From NCBI GenBank assembly GCA_902544085.1, contig CACCAP010000002.1, positions 124,001-188,000 on the forward strand: 64,000 nucleotides of DNA, in the 5' to 3' direction. The stretch comes from an uncultured Bacteroidota bacterium. GTDB taxonomy: Bacteria; Bacteroidota; Bacteroidia; Flavobacteriales; Flavobacteriaceae. The position numbers and the translations under genes were made by a program. Below the pieces are notes generated by a model that ran no database searches, was not told where the DNA came from, and saw nothing but the letters and a program-made list of their open reading frames with translations. This document shows, in pieces, positions 38,685 to 47,728 of the stretch (the first letter of the stretch is position 1; every line of letters starts with the position of its first letter).

Positions 38685-39907
38685 TGTCTGAAGAGAACTT
38701 GTCATGCTCCTTTTGCGGTCTTAGTAAACTTCAGACTAAAGTTTTAGTAGCGGGTCAGGATGCTCATATTTGTGATCAATGTATTGAACAAGCGTTTTCA
38801 ATTTTAAATCATCACAAAGAGAATGATCACATAACAACCTCATCTGATATACAGGATTTAAATCCAAAAAAAATAAAATCATTCCTTGATGATTATGTTG
38901 TTGGTCAAGAATATGCAAAAAAAATTATTTCAGTTAGTGTCTACAATCATTACAAGAGAATTGCTAACGAATCTCCTGATATTGAAATTGAAAAAAGTAA
39001 TGTAATCTTAGTTGGTCCAACAGGAACGGGAAAAACACTAATTGCAAAAACTATAGCCAAACTTTTGGAGGTTCCAATAGCAATTGTTGATGCAACTGTC
39101 CTCACCGAAGCTGGTTATGTGGGGGAGGATGTTGAAAATATTTTGACAAGACTACTTCAAGCCTCTGATTATAAGATAGAAAAAGCAGAAAAGGGAATAA
39201 TTTTTATTGATGAAATCGACAAGATTTCAAGAAAAAATGATAACCCTTCTATAACTCGTGATGTTTCAGGTGAGGGTGTCCAGCAAGCTCTATTAAAACT
39301 CATGGAGGGAGCAGTTGTCAATGTTCCACCCAAGGGAGGTAGAAAACATCCTGATCAAAATTTTATAAAACTTAATACAGAAAATATTTTATTTATTGCC
39401 GGCGGTGCATTTGCTGGTGTAGAAAAAATAATTTCTAAGAGAATGAATATGAATGCAGTAGGTTTTAAAAATTCAAAGTTAAAGTCATCTGTTACATCCG
39501 ACCAAATAATAGAATTTATAAAACCTAATGATCTTAAAGAATTCGGATTGATTCCTGAAATTTTGGGGAGACTTCCTGTAATTTCCTATTTAAAAGATTT
39601 AAATTTTGAAACCCTTAGAAGGATTTTGGTTGAACCAAAAAATGCCTTAACTAAACAATATGTGAGATTATTTAAATATGATGGTATAGATATTATTTTT
39701 AAGTCTGATGCACTTGATTTTATTGTAAATAAAGCCCTTGAATATAAGTTAGGAGCAAGGGGTTTAAGATCAATTTGTGAAGCCTTTTTGGTAGATTACA
39801 TGTTTGAATCACCTGGTTCAGGAATAAAAAAAATAATAATTGATAAAAATTACGTCAAATCCAAGCTTTCAGATTCGCAGTTTTCATATGTCAAAAAAGC
39901 CAGCTAG
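38684..39907 (+). CDS. clpX: ATP-dependent Clp protease ATPase subunit ClpX
   Basis: 407 residues. An N-terminal zinc domain has Cys8, Cys11, Cys30 and Cys33. Walker A is GPTGTGKT (111-118), Walker B is GIIFIDEID (171-179), and GYVGEDVE and the [14 protein letters not shown] sensor regions follow. ClpX unfolds substrates and feeds them to ClpP. Its TAG shares four bases (CTAG) with the stop of the convergent GH3 gene. Confidence 0.97.
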   Translation: MSEENLSCSFCGLSKLQTKVLVAGQDAHICDQCIEQAFSILNHHKENDHITTSSDIQDLNPKKIKSFLDDYVVGQEYAKKIISVSVYNHYKRIANESPDIEIEKSNVILVGPTGTGKTLIAKTIAKLLEVPIAIVDATVLTEAGYVGEDVENILTRLLQASDYKIEKAEKGIIFIDEIDKISRKNDNPSITRDVSGEGVQQALLKLMEGAVVNVPPKGGRKHPDQNFIKLNTENILFIAGGAFAGVEKIISKRMNMNAVGFKNSKLKSSVTSDQIIEFIKPNDLKEFGLIPEILGRLPVISYLKDLNFETLRRILVEPKNALTKQYVRLFKYDGIDIIFKSDALDFIVNKALEYKLGARGLRSICEAFLVDYMFESPGSGIKKIIIDKNYVKSKLSDSQFSYVKKAS

Positions 39908-41412
39908 TTCATTTGAATTAATTCCTCGATAAAGCTTCTCTCATTGAGTAAGCGTGGCACTTTATTTTGACCACCTAATTTCTTTTTCTTTTTTAACCAA
40001 TCGTAAAATAAGTTTTTTCTTGCTTTGATGAGTCTTGGTCTGTCAAGTGTGATATTTTTGAATCTTTTAGCCTTATAATCAGAATTGTTATTTTGTATTT
40101 GAAAATCGATTTCTTTCATAAATTCATCAAGATTATTAGGCTCTTTTACAAACTCAATCATCCACTCGTGTTTACCTTTTTTACCATTTTTCATGTAAAG
40201 TGGTGCAACAGTAAAGTCTTTAATTGTGCAATTATATTTATTTAAAGCAATTTCTAAAGATTTTTCAACATTTTCGATAATAACCTCTTCCCCAAAAGTA
40301 TTTATAAAATGTTTAGTTCTACCTGAAACTTTAATTCTAAACGGTTTTAAATTTGTAAACACTATTGTATCACCAATCTTATATCTCCACAAACCTGAAT
40401 TAGTAGTAATCAGTAATGCATAGTTTACACCAACTTTGACCTTTGATAGATCAATAATTTTTTCTGAATGATTTGTATTGTCAATTTCTATAAATTCATA
40501 AAATATCCCATAGTCTAACATTAAAAGCAACTCATCGCTTTCATTTTGATCTTGAATTGCAAAAAATCCTTCGCTAGCGTTATAAACCTCATAATATTTA
40601 AATTTTTTGTTTGAAATAATGTTATTGAATTCGCGTTTATATGGTTTAAAACTAACTCCCCCGTGAAAATAAACCTCCAAATTTTTCCATATTTCATCAA
40701 TGTATTTTTTCCCCGTTGTCTCTAATAGTTTGTTCAACAACGTTAACATCCAAGAAGGAACACCAGCCAGACTTCTAACATCCTCTTGCAATGTTCCTTT
40801 GATAATAGCTGTAATTTTTTCATCCCACTTGTCCATTAATGAAATTTCATTATTTGGGGTACTAATTAACTCGGCCCAAACTGGTAAATTATCAATAAGA
40901 ATTGCAGATAAATCCCCAAAATAATGATCATTATTCTCGTATATCTTTCTACTTCCGCCAAGTCTTAAAGATTTACCTAAGAACATATTTGAATTTTCAT
41001 TATTATTTAAATAAAGACATAACATATCCTTACCACCTTTAAAATGACAATTATCCAAAGATGAATTACTTACTGGTACAAACTTACTTTTCGAATTAGT
41101 TGTTCCGCTAGATTGAGCAAACCACTTTATTTTTTCTGGCCAAAAAATATTTTGATTGCCATTTATAGTTTTATTAATGATTGGAAAATATTCTTCATAG
41201 GTGAAACTTGGAATCCTTTCTGCAAAGGTTTCATAACTATCAATTGATGAAAACTCATATTGCTTACCAAATTCTGTATTTTTCGAAATTTGAATAAGTT
41301 TTTTTAACTCTTCATTTTGAACATCTAATGGATACTTTTCAAATAACTCAATCTGATGAATTCTTTTTTTTAACATCCATGATGCAACAGTATTTATAAA
41401 TGAAAATGGCAT
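39904..41412 (-). CDS. GH3 family protein (acyl-adenylate-forming)
   Basis: 502 residues. The bacterial GH3 family is related to plant auxin-conjugating enzymes and belongs to the acyl-adenylase superfamily. Family features: ELFEKYPLDVQNEELKKL, the nucleotide-binding FAQSSGTTNSKSKFVP, YEVYNASEGFFA and YKIGDTIVFTNLKPFRIKVSGRTK, each shorter than family domain length. GH3 proteins join amino acids to acyl acids; the substrate in Bacteroidota is not known. It is a single gene, convergent with clpX and divergent from DUF2797. Confidence 0.85.
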   Translation of the reverse strand: MPFSFINTVASWMLKKRIHQIELFEKYPLDVQNEELKKLIQISKNTEFGKQYEFSSIDSYETFAERIPSFTYEEYFPIINKTINGNQNIFWPEKIKWFAQSSGTTNSKSKFVPVSNSSLDNCHFKGGKDMLCLYLNNNENSNMFLGKSLRLGGSRKIYENNDHYFGDLSAILIDNLPVWAELISTPNNEISLMDKWDEKITAIIKGTLQEDVRSLAGVPSWMLTLLNKLLETTGKKYIDEIWKNLEVYFHGGVSFKPYKREFNNIISNKKFKYYEVYNASEGFFAIQDQNESDELLLMLDYGIFYEFIEIDNTNHSEKIIDLSKVKVGVNYALLITTNSGLWRYKIGDTIVFTNLKPFRIKVSGRTKHFINTFGEEVIIENVEKSLEIALNKYNCTIKDFTVAPLYMKNGKKGKHEWMIEFVKEPNNLDEFMKEIDFQIQNNNSDYKAKRFKNITLDRPRLIKARKNLFYDWLKKKKKLGGQNKVPRLLNERSFIEELIQMN

Positions 41413-41440
41413 TATATTTATATTGTAAAATTAATATAAA

Positions 41441-42232
41441 ATGTTCAACGGAGTTTTTAAAAAAATGCAAACTGAATTTACAAGTCCAATTAATTACTTT
41501 TTGGATATGGGTGATGATTTTATATACTTGAATGATGCAATTAATAAAGAAATTTCAATTCTTTTCAGGGGATATTCGTGTCTAAGTTGTAATTCTGATT
41601 CCAAAATTAAGGGAAATGGTCTTTGTAATAAATGTTTTTTTGAACTTCCACAGGCAGGATTTTGGAATACTCGCCCCGAACTTAGTAAAGCTCATCTGGG
41701 TGTTGAGGACCGTGACCTAGAGTTTGAAAAAAAAATGCAATTATCCCCACACGTTTTGTATTTGTCATTAACTAGCGATTTGAAAGTTGGTATTACCAGG
41801 GCAAGCCAAATACCCACACGATGGATTGACCAAGGCGCCTCTCAGGCAATAATTGTTGCACATTTTGATAATAGATATAACGCTGGAATTACAGAAGTTG
41901 GTTTAAAGAAATACTATAAATCGACAACCTCAGCAATCAAAATGCTGCAATCTCAAAATTTTGATATTGATTTGATAGCACAGAAGAAAGAGTGTATAAA
42001 AAATATGAATAAAGAGTTAATAAAAAATATTGAAGATAATGATGAGATATATAAACTCAAATTTCCAATTAAAAACGTTCTCTCGAATCCAAAAAAAATA
42101 GATTTGACCAAAGAAAATCAATTTAGGGGAAAGTTGACAGGAATTAAGGGTCAGTACTTAATCTTCAATGATCAATATTATATTAATATTAGAAATAACC
42201 AGGGTTATTTAATTGATTTAGAGATTATCTAA
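41441..42232 (+). CDS. DUF2797 domain protein with four-cysteine motif
   Basis: 263 residues. Near residues 47-65 are two cysteine pairs (CLSC and CNKC), probably a zinc site. The DUF2797 core follows: FWNTRPELSKAHLGVEDRDLEFE (longer in full), HVLYLSLTSDLKVGITRASQIPTRWIDQGA with a GIY-YIG-like flavour, and ITEVGLKKYYKSTTSA. Function is unknown. The stop shares four bases (CTAA) with the convergent transporter gene. Confidence 0.82.
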   Translation: MFNGVFKKMQTEFTSPINYFLDMGDDFIYLNDAINKEISILFRGYSCLSCNSDSKIKGNGLCNKCFFELPQAGFWNTRPELSKAHLGVEDRDLEFEKKMQLSPHVLYLSLTSDLKVGITRASQIPTRWIDQGASQAIIVAHFDNRYNAGITEVGLKKYYKSTTSAIKMLQSQNFDIDLIAQKKECIKNMNKELIKNIEDNDEIYKLKFPIKNVLSNPKKIDLTKENQFRGKLTGIKGQYLIFNDQYYINIRNNQGYLIDLEII

Positions 42233-42939
42233 ATTTTGATTTCTTCATTTATTTTCAAGTCAAACTTTTTTCTAAATAAGTAAACACCTAAATATAGTAA
42301 TGGAGTGTCAATCAGCGCGACAAGTACCTTGAAGATGAACGCTGAAAGAAGAAGACCTAAAAACGATTCCCATGGAAGAGCGCCGAATGAACAAAGTAAA
42401 AAAATAACTGTAAATGAGTCAATAAATTGTGATGTGAAAGTTGAAAAGTTATTTCTTAACCACAACAATCTTCCCTTGGTTTTTTTCTTCCAAAAATGGT
42501 AAATTCTAATATCAATGAATTGTGCAAATAAGTAAGCTAACATAGATGACAACACGGCAACACCTGACAAATAAAACACTTGTGTAAAGGTTTCATTGTT
42601 CACAGGCGAATCTACAATAGCTGGTACTTCATTTGCTGTAAAAATTATCGATAATGAAAAAAAGGATGCGAAAATTCCTGCAATCACAACTTCATTAGCT
42701 TTTTTCTTTCCATAGATTTCAGAAATAAGATCTGTTACTAAGAAGGTTATTGGGTAAGGTAAAATACCAACCGAAAGCTCGAATAATTTGAATCCAAATA
42801 TTTCTAATTCAAATGGATGCCAAAAGAAAAATTTTTGAAAAATTAAATTTGAAACGACTAAAGATGTAATAAAAATTGCTCCAAGGTATAAATATATCTT
42901 TTTGGCTAATTCAACTTTCTTATTATCGCTGTAATCCAT
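42229..42939 (-). CDS. Queuosine precursor transporter (VUT/YhhQ family)
   Basis: 236 residues from the ATG at 42939 (MDYSDNKKVELA); the frame runs on upstream but that ATG leaves room for the folK promoter. Six membrane segments. Signatures: the LFELSVGILPYPITFLVTDLISEIYGKKKA region (longer in full), and FIDIRIYHFWKKKTKGRLLWLRNN followed by SQFIDSFTVIF. YhhQ proteins import the queuosine precursors preQ0/preQ1. Function here is by family. Confidence 0.9.
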   Translation of the reverse strand: MDYSDNKKVELAKKIYLYLGAIFITSLVVSNLIFQKFFFWHPFELEIFGFKLFELSVGILPYPITFLVTDLISEIYGKKKANEVVIAGIFASFFSLSIIFTANEVPAIVDSPVNNETFTQVFYLSGVAVLSSMLAYLFAQFIDIRIYHFWKKKTKGRLLWLRNNFSTFTSQFIDSFTVIFLLCSFGALPWESFLGLLLSAFIFKVLVALIDTPLLYLGVYLFRKKFDLKINEEIKI

Positions 42940-42979
42940 TATTTTTGCTCGAATAAAATTAATCTTTAAGTTCAATATT

Positions 42980-43474
42980 TTGAAGAAATCAACAATTTAT
43001 TTTTCACTTGGAACAAATGTTGGAAACAGAAAGTTTAATCTTATAAATTGCATTTCCAGAATTAATAAAAACATTGGAAACGTTGAGAAAATTTCAAGCA
43101 TATATAAAAACCCCGCTATTGGTTTTGATGGAGATTTTTTTTTCAACTGCTGTATTGAAGTATCAAGTTTTCTAGCAGTTAAAGATATTTTATTAGGTAT
43201 TTTAAGTATTGAAAAAGAAATGGGTAGAACTGAAAGGCTTGCCAATGAATACGAATCAAGAATAATTGATATTGATATCATTCTTTTTGGAAATAAAATA
43301 GTTAATAATAAAAAATTGGTAATTCCGCATCCTCGATACAGCAATAGAGATTTTGTCTTAATTCCTTTACTTGAAATCAATAATGAATTAAAAGATCCAC
43401 AGTCAGGACAATTAATTTCAGTTTTTTTAGATTCAATTCAAAAAAATAAAATGATTGAAAAATTAGATTTTTAA
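42980..43474 (+). CDS. folK: 2-amino-4-hydroxy-6-hydroxymethyldihydropteridine pyrophosphokinase
   Basis: 164 residues starting at TTG (KKSTIYFSLGTNVGNR, no ATG before it). It attaches pyrophosphate to the pterin in folate biosynthesis. Visible motifs: SIYKNPAIG, IEKEMGRTERLANEYESRIIDIDIILFG (shorter segments in family consensus) and LVIPHPRYSNRDFVLIPLLEI. The D-I-D triad in RIIDIDIILF binds magnesium. Its stop shares TTAA with the convergent methyltransferase gene. Confidence 0.93.
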   Translation: MKKSTIYFSLGTNVGNRKFNLINCISRINKNIGNVEKISSIYKNPAIGFDGDFFFNCCIEVSSFLAVKDILLGILSIEKEMGRTERLANEYESRIIDIDIILFGNKIVNNKKLVIPHPRYSNRDFVLIPLLEINNELKDPQSGQLISVFLDSIQKNKMIEKLDF

Positions 43475-44001
43475 TGTAATGAGTTGTAAAATTTCCAAAT
43501 CACAATACCTGCAGCAACAGAAACATTTAGCGAATGTTTCGTTCCGTATTGATCAATCTCAATAGTATTTTCCGAAATATCAATTATTTTTTGATCAACT
43601 CCTTTAATTTCATTACCAAAAACAATAGCGTGCATCACTTTACTATTTATTTTTTCTATACCATTTAGCTTTTGAGCTCTTTCAACTTGCTCAATAGACC
43701 AAATTTTTACGCCCTCTGATTTTAACTTTTCTATTAATTTTATTGTTGATTTGAAATACTCCCATTCAACACTATCAGTTGAACCTAGGGCTGTTTTATT
43801 AATTTTTCTATTTGGAGGTTTAGCTGTGATCCCACACAAGTATATTTTTGAGACAAGAAATGCATCACATGTTCTAAAAATTGACCCGATATTATTAAGA
43901 CTTCTAATATTGTCTAAAACAACAATTAATGGAGTTTTTTTAATAGATTTAAATGATTTAACATCAATTCTGTTTAATTCAGAGTTTTTTAATTTTTTCA
44001 T
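43471..44001 (-). CDS. SpoU-type (TrmH family) RNA 2'-O-methyltransferase
   Basis: 176 residues, a bare SPOUT domain without the N-terminal substrate-binding part. The three SpoU motifs are visible: NIGSIFRTCDAF, IVFGNEIKGV and SLNVSVAAGIVIW, which form the trefoil-knot cofactor site. It methylates a ribose in tRNA or rRNA; the target cannot be told from sequence. It is divergent from mutS with a 52-base gap. Confidence 0.87.
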   Translation of the reverse strand: MKKLKNSELNRIDVKSFKSIKKTPLIVVLDNIRSLNNIGSIFRTCDAFLVSKIYLCGITAKPPNRKINKTALGSTDSVEWEYFKSTIKLIEKLKSEGVKIWSIEQVERAQKLNGIEKINSKVMHAIVFGNEIKGVDQKIIDISENTIEIDQYGTKHSLNVSVAAGIVIWKFYNSLH

Positions 44002-44053
44002 TTAAAAACCGATAAAATAAACTTATAAATAATTATTTTAATTACAGTAAAAT

Positions 44054-46645
44054 ATGAAAAAAGAAACCCCCTTAATGAAGCAATACAATGATATTAAATC
44101 AAAATATCCTAAATCAATTTTGCTTTTTCGTGTTGGGGATTTTTACGAAACATTTCATGAAGATGCTGTAATTGCCTCTAAAGTGCTAGGAATTGTGCTG
44201 ACAAAAAGAGGTTCTGGTGTAAATAAAGAAACAAAACTCGCCGGCTTTCCACACCATTCGCTAGACACTTACCTACATAAATTAGTGAAGGCTGGTCATA
44301 GGGTTGCTATATGTGAGCAATTGGAAAACCCTAAATTGACTAAAAAAATTGTTAAACGAGGAGTCACAGATCTCATAACACCCGGTGTTTCACTAAATGA
44401 CGAAATTTTAACATCAAAGAAAAATAATTTTCTTGCAGCTATAAATGTTTTAGATGATCAATTTGGATTATCATTATTAGATGTCTCAACTGGTGATTTC
44501 TTTTTGAGCAGAGGTTCATTGAATTATATTTTAAACTTAATGAAAAACTTTGAACCAAAAGAAATACTTATTTCCAGAAAAGATTTAAAATTCTTAAGTG
44601 ATACGAATATTGATAAATCTTTTTTCTTTTATGTTGATGACTGGATGCTAAATTTTAACACTGCTTTAAAAAATATTTATGATCATTTTAATGTAAAGTC
44701 GGTAAAAGGATTTGGAATTGATAAGAATAATATCGGTTTAATCTCAGCATCTATGATTCTATTTTATTTGAAAGAGTCACATCAAAAAAAACTATCTCAT
44801 GTTAACAAGTTAATCGAAATTAATATCACTTCATCTTTGATGATGGATAGATTTACAATTTCAAACTTAGAAATATTAAATAGTAAGAATGAAGGTGGTA
44901 AAAGCTTAATCGAAATAATTGATAGAACCAAAACAGCAATGGGATCTAGACTTTTGAGAAGATGGCTGTGTTTTCCCTCAATTGATGTAAATGAAATAAA
45001 TAAAAGATACAGTATTGTTGATGAATTAAAGGAAAATTATATAAATAACGATGAGTTTATAAGCCAATTTAATTCTATATCCGACATTGAAAGAATTATT
45101 TCTAAACTCATAAATTTCAAAACCAACCCGCGAGATTTAATTTATTTATCAAATTCTTTAAAGAGTATAGATAAAATCAAGATTTTTCTCAAAAAATCAA
45201 AAAATAAAAATACTGTAGCAATCCAAAATAAGTTGGTACTGAGCAATACCATTACTAAAATTTTGGATGATTATTTAAACCCTGATGCACCTGCATCAAT
45301 AAACAAGGGAGGTGTTATAAATAAAGGAGTAAATAAAGAATTAGATAATACAAGAGATATTTTAAATAATAGTAAAAAAACACTGGACGAAATTTTAGAA
45401 AGAGAAATAGAAAAAACTGGGATTTCATCTCTTAAAATAAGTTTTAATAATGTTTTTGGTTTTTATTTAGAAGTAACAAATTCACACAAAGATAAAGTTC
45501 CAACTGATTGGATTAGGAAGCAGACCTTAGTAAACGCTGAAAGATATATTACAGATGAGCTAAAAATTCATGAGAATCAAATTTTGAATGCTGAAGAAAA
45601 AATTCTTGAAATTGAATATATGGAGTTTAACAATCTTGTTAGAAAAATTCAAACAAAAATAGATATAATACAGAAAAATGCATCATGTATTGCATACTTG
45701 GATTGTTTATTATCATTCTCACATTGTGCTGATGAATTAAGCTATGTAAAACCAATAATTAATGATAAAAATAAATTCTACGTAAAAAATTCACGCCACC
45801 CTGTTATTGAGCATACATTAGATGATGGAAAGCATTATATTCCAAATGATATCAAGTTGAATAATGAAGATCACCAAATTTTAATGATTACAGGGCCTAA
45901 TATGTCTGGAAAATCAGCGATACTACGTCAAGTTGCACTAATAGCAATTCTTGCACAGATTGGTTCTTATGTTCCGGCAACGGAACTCGAAATGGGCTTT
46001 TTTGATCGAATTTTTACCAGAGTTGGGGCAAGTGATAACATTTCCCAAGGTGAATCAACATTTATGGTTGAAATGTTGGAGTCTGCCTCTATAGTAAATA
46101 ATATTAGTGATAAAAGTTTGGTAGTATTGGACGAAATAGGTAGAGGGACAAGTACATACGATGGAATTTCAATTGCTTGGGGGATTACACAGTTCTTGCA
46201 TGAAAATATTAATAGACCCAAGACGCTTTTCGCTACTCATTATCATGAATTAAACATGATGGCGGATAAATTCAAAAGAATCAAAAACTATAACGTGCAA
46301 GTGAAGGAGACTAGTAAAGACGTAATTTTTTTGAGAAAACTTATCCCTGGTGGAAGTGCTCACAGCTTTGGAATTCATGTAGCGAAAATGGCCGGAATGC
46401 CTGAGAAAATCATAAATATCTCAAAAAAAATTCTCAAAAAGTTGGAAAAATCACACAGTGAAAAAAATAAGTTTGATGTTGATGAAAACTCTGACTTACA
46501 ATTAAGTTTTTTTAGTCTTAATGATGATGGTTTTCAGAACTTAAAGGGTGAGTTAGAATCAATTGATATGGATAATATAACACCAATTGAGGCATTGGTT
46601 AAGTTAAGTGAATTGAAACAAAAAATTAATAAAGATGATACATGA
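44054..46645 (+). CDS. mutS: DNA mismatch repair protein MutS
   Basis: 863 residues. The N-terminal mismatch-reading motif FRVGDFYETF is near residue 25. The connector and lever domains occupy the middle (IIDRTKTAMGSRLLRRWL). The ATPase domain has Walker A GPNMSGKSA near residue 614, the DEIGRGTSTYDG Walker B near 696 and FATHYHEL. The PGGSAHSFGIHVAKMAGMP motif closes the core. It detects base mismatches and recruits MutL, which is not in the window. The tRNA genes follow after 37 bases. Confidence 0.97.
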   Translation: MKKETPLMKQYNDIKSKYPKSILLFRVGDFYETFHEDAVIASKVLGIVLTKRGSGVNKETKLAGFPHHSLDTYLHKLVKAGHRVAICEQLENPKLTKKIVKRGVTDLITPGVSLNDEILTSKKNNFLAAINVLDDQFGLSLLDVSTGDFFLSRGSLNYILNLMKNFEPKEILISRKDLKFLSDTNIDKSFFFYVDDWMLNFNTALKNIYDHFNVKSVKGFGIDKNNIGLISASMILFYLKESHQKKLSHVNKLIEINITSSLMMDRFTISNLEILNSKNEGGKSLIEIIDRTKTAMGSRLLRRWLCFPSIDVNEINKRYSIVDELKENYINNDEFISQFNSISDIERIISKLINFKTNPRDLIYLSNSLKSIDKIKIFLKKSKNKNTVAIQNKLVLSNTITKILDDYLNPDAPASINKGGVINKGVNKELDNTRDILNNSKKTLDEILEREIEKTGISSLKISFNNVFGFYLEVTNSHKDKVPTDWIRKQTLVNAERYITDELKIHENQILNAEEKILEIEYMEFNNLVRKIQTKIDIIQKNASCIAYLDCLLSFSHCADELSYVKPIINDKNKFYVKNSRHPVIEHTLDDGKHYIPNDIKLNNEDHQILMITGPNMSGKSAILRQVALIAILAQIGSYVPATELEMGFFDRIFTRVGASDNISQGESTFMVEMLESASIVNNISDKSLVVLDEIGRGTSTYDGISIAWGITQFLHENINRPKTLFATHYHELNMMADKFKRIKNYNVQVKETSKDVIFLRKLIPGGSAHSFGIHVAKMAGMPEKIINISKKILKKLEKSHSEKNKFDVDENSDLQLSFFSLNDDGFQNLKGELESIDMDNITPIEALVKLSELKQKINKDDT

Positions 46646-46661
46646 GTTTAATTTTTTATTT

Positions 46662-46669
46662 TACATTTG
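46662..46669 (+). promoter_or_regulatory. Promoter -7 element (TACATTTG) for the tRNA pair
   Basis: An exact TAnnTTTG match between mutS and tRNA-Gly, with 13 bases to the first tRNA base. There is no clear TTG at -33. Confidence 0.5.
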
Positions 46670-46682
46670 CTATCCGCTATTT

Positions 46683-46757
46683 GCGAAAGTAGCTCAGGGG
46701 TAGAGCATCACCTTGCCAAGGTGAGGGTCGCGGGTTCAAATCCCGTCTTTCGCTCCA
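46683..46757 (+). tRNA. tRNA-Gly (anticodon GCC)
   Basis: The acceptor GCGAAAG (46683-46689) pairs with CTTTCGC, followed by T and an encoded CCA (46755-46757). The anticodon stem TCACC/GGTGA encloses TTGCCAA with GCC at 46715-46717, and the T-loop GGTTCAAATCC is conserved. It lies two bases before tRNA-Leu, so both come from one transcript. Confidence 0.97.
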
Positions 46758-46759
46758 CT

Positions 46760-46845
46760 GCTCGGGTGGTGGAATTGGTAGACACGTTGGACTTAAAATC
46801 CAATGAACAGTAATGTTCGTGCGGGTTCAAGTCCCGCCCCGAGTA
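46760..46845 (+). tRNA. tRNA-Leu (anticodon TAA)
   Basis: Class II tRNA with a long variable arm. Acceptor GCTCGGG pairs with CCCGAGT (the end pair is a G-U wobble), with discriminator A at 46845. The anticodon stem TTGGA/TCCAA encloses CTTAAAA, giving TAA at 46794-46796. CCA is not encoded, unlike the upstream tRNA-Gly. Confidence 0.96.
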
Positions 46846-46849
46846 CTTG

Positions 46850-46885
46850 ACGGGAGACGTTCGAAAGATTGTCTTCCGTTTTTTT
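46850..46885 (+). terminator. Intrinsic terminator after the tRNA pair
   Basis: ACGGGAGAC (46850-46858) pairs with GTCTTCCGT (46871-46879), with one G-T wobble and a 12-base loop, followed by a run of T to 46885. The rest of the gap to 47026 shows no gene. Confidence 0.8.
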
Positions 46886-47026
46886 ATTTAACATAGATAT
46901 TTTACTTGAATTTTGAATGTATAGTAGAACTTAGGCCTGAAACAACTTTACTAAGCTCCTCCGTCCTAGCCTAATTAATATTTTCATCTTTGTAAAAGCA
47001 ATTACAAAAAAATGCAGTCTAGTTTA

Positions 47027-47677
47027 TTAATTATAAAATTTTCTGTTCCAGATATACTCATTAAAGTTTTTACCAAGTGCAAAACCGTAGTAAATGAAAA
47101 TGGCAATTACAGATTTCAAGACAAATAGGTAGGTTATGAAAAATTCAGCTCCAGGATTGTTTTCATATTGAAACAAATCTTTTGGAATTATGAGTGTTAA
47201 AAACAGAGAAATAAAACACATAAACATGATGATATTGTACAAACTTTTAAAGGGCCACATCATTACCTTTCTGAAAAAGCTTAAATCATTACCCCATTTG
47301 TGGATCAAATAAAAATAATCATTACCAAGTGAAGCAAACATTAGAGGATCATCATAATTTTCTAGTTGAAATAGGCTTGATGGTGCCATCATTTTAATTT
47401 CCCTTTTTATTTCCTTATGATCCGAATAAAAACTTTTTAAATTTTTATATGCTTCATCAGGAACTATGCCCTTAAACAATTCAAAATCTAAAAACCTCAG
47501 TCTATAATCAATACATATCTTTTTTATGTCTGAAATATGAAAGATTCTGTCAGAATTAATTTTATCAAGTTTGTAATCTAGGCTAAGATCTATATTGATG
47601 TCTTGGTTTATTTTTGACCTTTTTTTGGTCTTTAAAAGCTCTGCGTGTAAGTCAGTACCCGGCATTTTCAAATCCAT
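47027..47677 (-). CDS. Conserved flavobacterial-type membrane protein, function unknown
   Basis: 216 residues from the ATG at 47677 (MDLKMPGTDL); a TTG two codons upstream and a later ATG at 47665 are alternatives. The N-terminal 130 residues are soluble and charged (LHAELLKTKKRSKINQDINI). Two hydrophobic segments follow at about 145-165 and 178-200, so the C-terminus sits in or across the membrane. I recall related proteins of unknown function in other Flavobacteriia, but no characterised domain. It is the last gene of the unit that starts with rpsP, about 50 bases after the flavoprotein gene. Confidence 0.7.
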   Translation of the reverse strand: MDLKMPGTDLHAELLKTKKRSKINQDINIDLSLDYKLDKINSDRIFHISDIKKICIDYRLRFLDFELFKGIVPDEAYKNLKSFYSDHKEIKREIKMMAPSSLFQLENYDDPLMFASLGNDYFYLIHKWGNDLSFFRKVMMWPFKSLYNIIMFMCFISLFLTLIIPKDLFQYENNPGAEFFITYLFVLKSVIAIFIYYGFALGKNFNEYIWNRKFYN

Positions 47678-47728
47678 GATCAAAATTAAGCAAAATTTAT
47701 ACCAAAAGAAATAATTAATCGAAAGTAT

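Noticed and set aside
46931..46974. Inverted repeat TTAGGC/GCCTAA after the tRNA terminator
   Set aside because: Only six bases long with a 32-base loop and no T run; likely chance.
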